From contig CAIXLY010000050.1 in NCBI GenBank assembly GCA_903920455.1, forward strand, positions 1 to 64,000: a DNA stretch of 64,000 bases. The letters run 5' to 3'. Position numbers and translations under genes: made by a program. A model generated the notes under the pieces. That model was not told where the DNA came from, made no database searches, and was given only the letters and a program-made list of their open reading frames with translations. Position 1 is the stretch's first letter; every line of letters begins with the position of its first letter. The stretch comes from an uncultured bacterium. GTDB lineage: Bacteria > Bacteroidota > Bacteroidia > Chitinophagales > Chitinophagaceae. Below, piece by piece: positions 61,870 to 64,000 of this stretch.

Positions 61870-62958
61870 CTATAGTTGAATAAGTTGAAAAGGTAAACCG
61901 ATCTCATCCATCGATGATTGAACTCTTTCGTGATGGGTATCTGTCAGAATTACCTGACCATTGTTCTTGACACAGACCCATTCGAGTAACCGTTTCAATC
62001 TCTCTTGATCAAGCTTTTCAAAAATATCATCAAGCAACAGGACTGGCTCAAAGCCAAAGTGCTTTTTCAAGGTAACAAATTCAGCAAGCTTTAAAGCGAA
62101 CAACAAACTTTTTTTCTGTCCCTGAGAAGCGCTTTGCTTGAAGGGAAGGTTGTTTACATTGATATCAATATCATCCCTGTGAACCCCAATGGATGTTCGT
62201 TGCAACATGATGTCCTTGCCCCGTGCATTTATCAAATCCCTTCTGAAGGACTCAACCGTTGTGGAAGGTTGAAAATTAATTGTTGGAACTTCATGTCCAT
62301 GCGCGATGTAAGTGAATAAATCAAGTACATCTCCAATAAAAAGAGATAAGAATTCAGTCCGCTTGCTGAGTATAAAAATACCCGATTCAAGCAATTGCTG
62401 ATCAAAAGAGTCGATAAGGAGATGATCCACCTGACCATGACTGACAGCAATATTCTTAAGGTATCGATTGCGATCTTGCAGACACTTGTTATAGCGAATT
62501 AACTGAGTCAGGTATTCGTGGTTAAGTTGCGATAGCATCGTATCGAGGAATCTTCTTCTTTCTTCACTCCCCCCGGTTATCAATACTACATCATCAGGGG
62601 CTATGAAAACAACAGGAAATTGTCCGATGTGTTGGGAAAAAGGGGTCACTTGCTCCTGATCGCACCACAACTCTTTTTTATTATTTTCCCTCAGGATTAA
62701 AGAAACGGCAACCTCGTTGTCTTTTCGATCAAACCCACCAGTGATGTTAAAGCCCTGTGAGCCCAGCTCAACTGAAAGTCCGTCGGTCTTATTAAAATAA
62801 CTCTTTGTAAAACAGAGGTAATACACAGCGTCCAATAGGTTTGTCTTACCAACCCCATTGAGTCCGCAAATGGCAGTCACCCTATTATCAAAAGCAAAAG
62901 AGGAGGCATGATAATTCCTAAAATGGGTTAGACGGATATGTTTGATGCTAAACAACAT
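61870..62958 (-). CDS. recF: DNA replication and repair protein RecF
   Basis: 362 residues, full length. Walker A is GLNGVGKTNLLDAVYYL, the ABC signature SQGQKKSLLFALKLAEF, and Walker B VLLLDDIFEKLD. The N-terminal IKHIRLTHFRNYHASSFAF is the RecF strand-turn. It binds gapped DNA with RecOR and loads RecA. It is co-transcribed with the DUF721 gene and divergent from pdhA. Confidence 0.97.
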   Translation of the reverse strand: MLFSIKHIRLTHFRNYHASSFAFDNRVTAICGLNGVGKTNLLDAVYYLCFTKSYFNKTDGLSVELGSQGFNITGGFDRKDNEVAVSLILRENNKKELWCDQEQVTPFSQHIGQFPVVFIAPDDVVLITGGSEERRRFLDTMLSQLNHEYLTQLIRYNKCLQDRNRYLKNIAVSHGQVDHLLIDSFDQQLLESGIFILSKRTEFLSLFIGDVLDLFTYIAHGHEVPTINFQPSTTVESFRRDLINARGKDIMLQRTSIGVHRDDIDINVNNLPFKQSASQGQKKSLLFALKLAEFVTLKKHFGFEPVLLLDDIFEKLDQERLKRLLEWVCVKNNGQVILTDTHHERVQSSMDEIGLPFQLIQL

Positions 62959-63041
62959 GTGGGATAAATGTAAAAATACAGCATGTAGGTAAAATTAACC
63001 GGTATAACTGCCTTTATGTAAGAGTTTTATCATTTTCGCAC

Positions 63042-63049
63042 TATATTTG
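63042..63049 (+). promoter_or_regulatory. Probable -7 box of pdhA
   Basis: TATATTTG matches TAnnTTTG and ends 32 bases before the pdhA ATG. A clear -33 box is absent at 19-21 bases upstream. Confidence 0.4.
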
Positions 63050-63081
63050 CCAATCTTTCAGAATTAGAATCTTTATTCGAT

Positions 63082-64000
63082 ATGGGGCCTACAAAATTTA
63101 CAAAAGAGACCTACCTATACTGGTATGAAATGATGCTGCTACTCCGCAAATTTGAGGAGAAGACTGGACAGCTTTATGGCATGCAGAAAATTAGGGGGTT
63201 TTGCCATTTATATATTGGTCAAGAAGCATTGGCTGCTGGTTGCATGACAGCAACAAGGCAGGAGGATCCCTTTATCACGGCCTACCGTGACCACGGACTC
63301 GGACTTGCCAAAGGAATGACTGCGAATGAGTGTATGGCTGAGCTGTTTGGAAAAGCAACAGGATGCTCTAAAGGAAAGGGTGGGAGCATGCACTTTTTTA
63401 GTGTTGAGAAATATTTCTTTGGGGGTCACGGAATTGTTGGAGCCCAAATAGGTACAGGAGCAGGACTTGCATTTGCTGAACAGTACAGAGGAACAGATAA
63501 TGTTTGCCTAACCTTTTTCGGTGATGGTGCAGCCCGTCAGGGAATTTTGCACGAAACCTTTAACCTTGCAATGCTTTGGAAACTTCCGGTCATCTTCATC
63601 TGTGAGAACAACCATTACGCAATGGGCACCTCAGTGGAAAGAACTTCGAATGTTACAGATATTTATAAATTGGCGGATGCATACGATATGCCTGGTGATA
63701 TGGTTGATGGCATGAGTCCAGAAGCCGTTCACGATGCCGTGGCTAGAGCAGTGAAAAGAGCAAGGGAAGGTGGTGGACCAACATTGCTTGAAATGAAGAC
63801 CTACAGATTCAAGGGGCACTCCATGAGTGATCCTCAGAAGTATCGCTCCAAAGATGAACTTGAAGAATACAAAGGCAAAGACCCGATTGAAACAACCAAA
63901 GAAAAACTCCTTACATCTTTTGGTGTAACTGAAGGAGATATTGAAGTAATCAACGACAGGATTAAACAAGTAGTTGATGAAGCGGTTCGTTTTGCAGAAG
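63082..64000 (+). CDS. pdhA: Pyruvate dehydrogenase E1 component, alpha subunit (partial)
   Basis: 306 codons from the ATG at 63082 stay open to the window end, so only the last part of an expected protein of about 330 residues is missing. Visible motifs are GFCHLYIGQEALAAG, TAYRDHGLGLAKG, CSKGKGGSMHFF and GGHGIVGAQIGTGAGLAFA, and the thiamine diphosphate motif FFGDGAARQG-(24-26)-ENN in VIFICENNHYAMGT. The phosphorylation-loop-like YRFKGHSMSDPQKYRS follows. It is the decarboxylating subunit with the beta subunit; that gene presumably lies beyond the window. Confidence 0.95.
   Translation, partial: MGPTKFTKETYLYWYEMMLLLRKFEEKTGQLYGMQKIRGFCHLYIGQEALAAGCMTATRQEDPFITAYRDHGLGLAKGMTANECMAELFGKATGCSKGKGGSMHFFSVEKYFFGGHGIVGAQIGTGAGLAFAEQYRGTDNVCLTFFGDGAARQGILHETFNLAMLWKLPVIFICENNHYAMGTSVERTSNVTDIYKLADAYDMPGDMVDGMSPEAVHDAVARAVKRAREGGGPTLLEMKTYRFKGHSMSDPQKYRSKDELEEYKGKDPIETTKEKLLTSFGVTEGDIEVINDRIKQVVDEAVRFAE

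Overview
The window is AT-rich and almost fully coding, and it comes from a chromosome of the phylum Bacteroidota. The evidence is the set of lineage-typical genes (TonB-dependent receptors with carboxypeptidase-regulatory N-termini, DUF4270, DUF4199, GSCFA, a one-domain glycogen synthase homologue, a long Lgt), the absence of Shine-Dalgarno sequences before most starts, and several promoters of the Bacteroidota form TTTG/TTG, 19-21 bases, TAnnTTTG. I cannot fix the class or order; a free-living member of Cytophagales or Chitinophagales would fit.

Layout. 0-3.8 kb, minus strand: a partial gene behind an operator-like palindrome, a conserved hypothetical, an HdrB/HdrD-like iron-sulfur pair and a DUF2279 protein. 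3.9-9.7 kb: phosphosugar mutase, pcm, a TonB-type outer-membrane receptor and DUF445. 9.8-15 kb: tRNA-His, a Tsp/Prc protease facing a subtilisin, and a flippase-like membrane protein. 15.1-25.2 kb, plus strand: glycogen synthase-like, DUF4270, metK, NUDIX, rlmB, GSCFA, penicillin acylase, trhO. 25.2-36.6 kb: purC, a TonB receptor with a fasciclin lipoprotein, ychF, SpmAB-like, folB, M1 peptidase, rpmI-rplT. 36.7-46.5 kb: arginine decarboxylase, bacilliredoxin, lgt-like, yajQ, rpmE2, a GlmU-like protein, tpiA, ACBP, lepA. 46.5-51.2 kb: a hypothetical, two GT2 transferases, DUF4199 and a dihydroorotase homologue that has lost its metal ligands. 51.3-52 kb: tRNA-Pro followed by about 560 bases of non-coding repeats. 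52-64 kb: a small conserved protein, a DUF5602-like lipoprotein, UbiD, ndk, a DHH phosphoesterase, an FKBP lipoprotein, folP, DUF1599, a DoxX-like protein, a CBS protein, a small outer-membrane protein, DUF721, recF and the start of pdhA.

Most genes are housekeeping: translation (rpmI, rplT, rpmE2, lepA, rlmB, trhO, two tRNAs), nucleotide and folate metabolism (purC, ndk, folB, folP), central carbon metabolism (phosphosugar mutase, tpiA, pdhA), DNA repair (recF) and envelope biogenesis. Short same-strand gaps suggest small operons; convergent pairs are usually split by a strong bidirectional hairpin terminator.

I see no CRISPR array, defence island, prophage, transposase or biosynthetic cluster, and no multi-gene system that looks new. 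The most unusual part is the non-coding stretch after tRNA-Pro (51.38-51.9 kb). It holds a 25-base direct repeat of the tRNA 3' end, a nested inverted repeat, a degenerate 10-base telomere-like tandem repeat ending in a perfect hairpin, and a facing pair of REP-like units.
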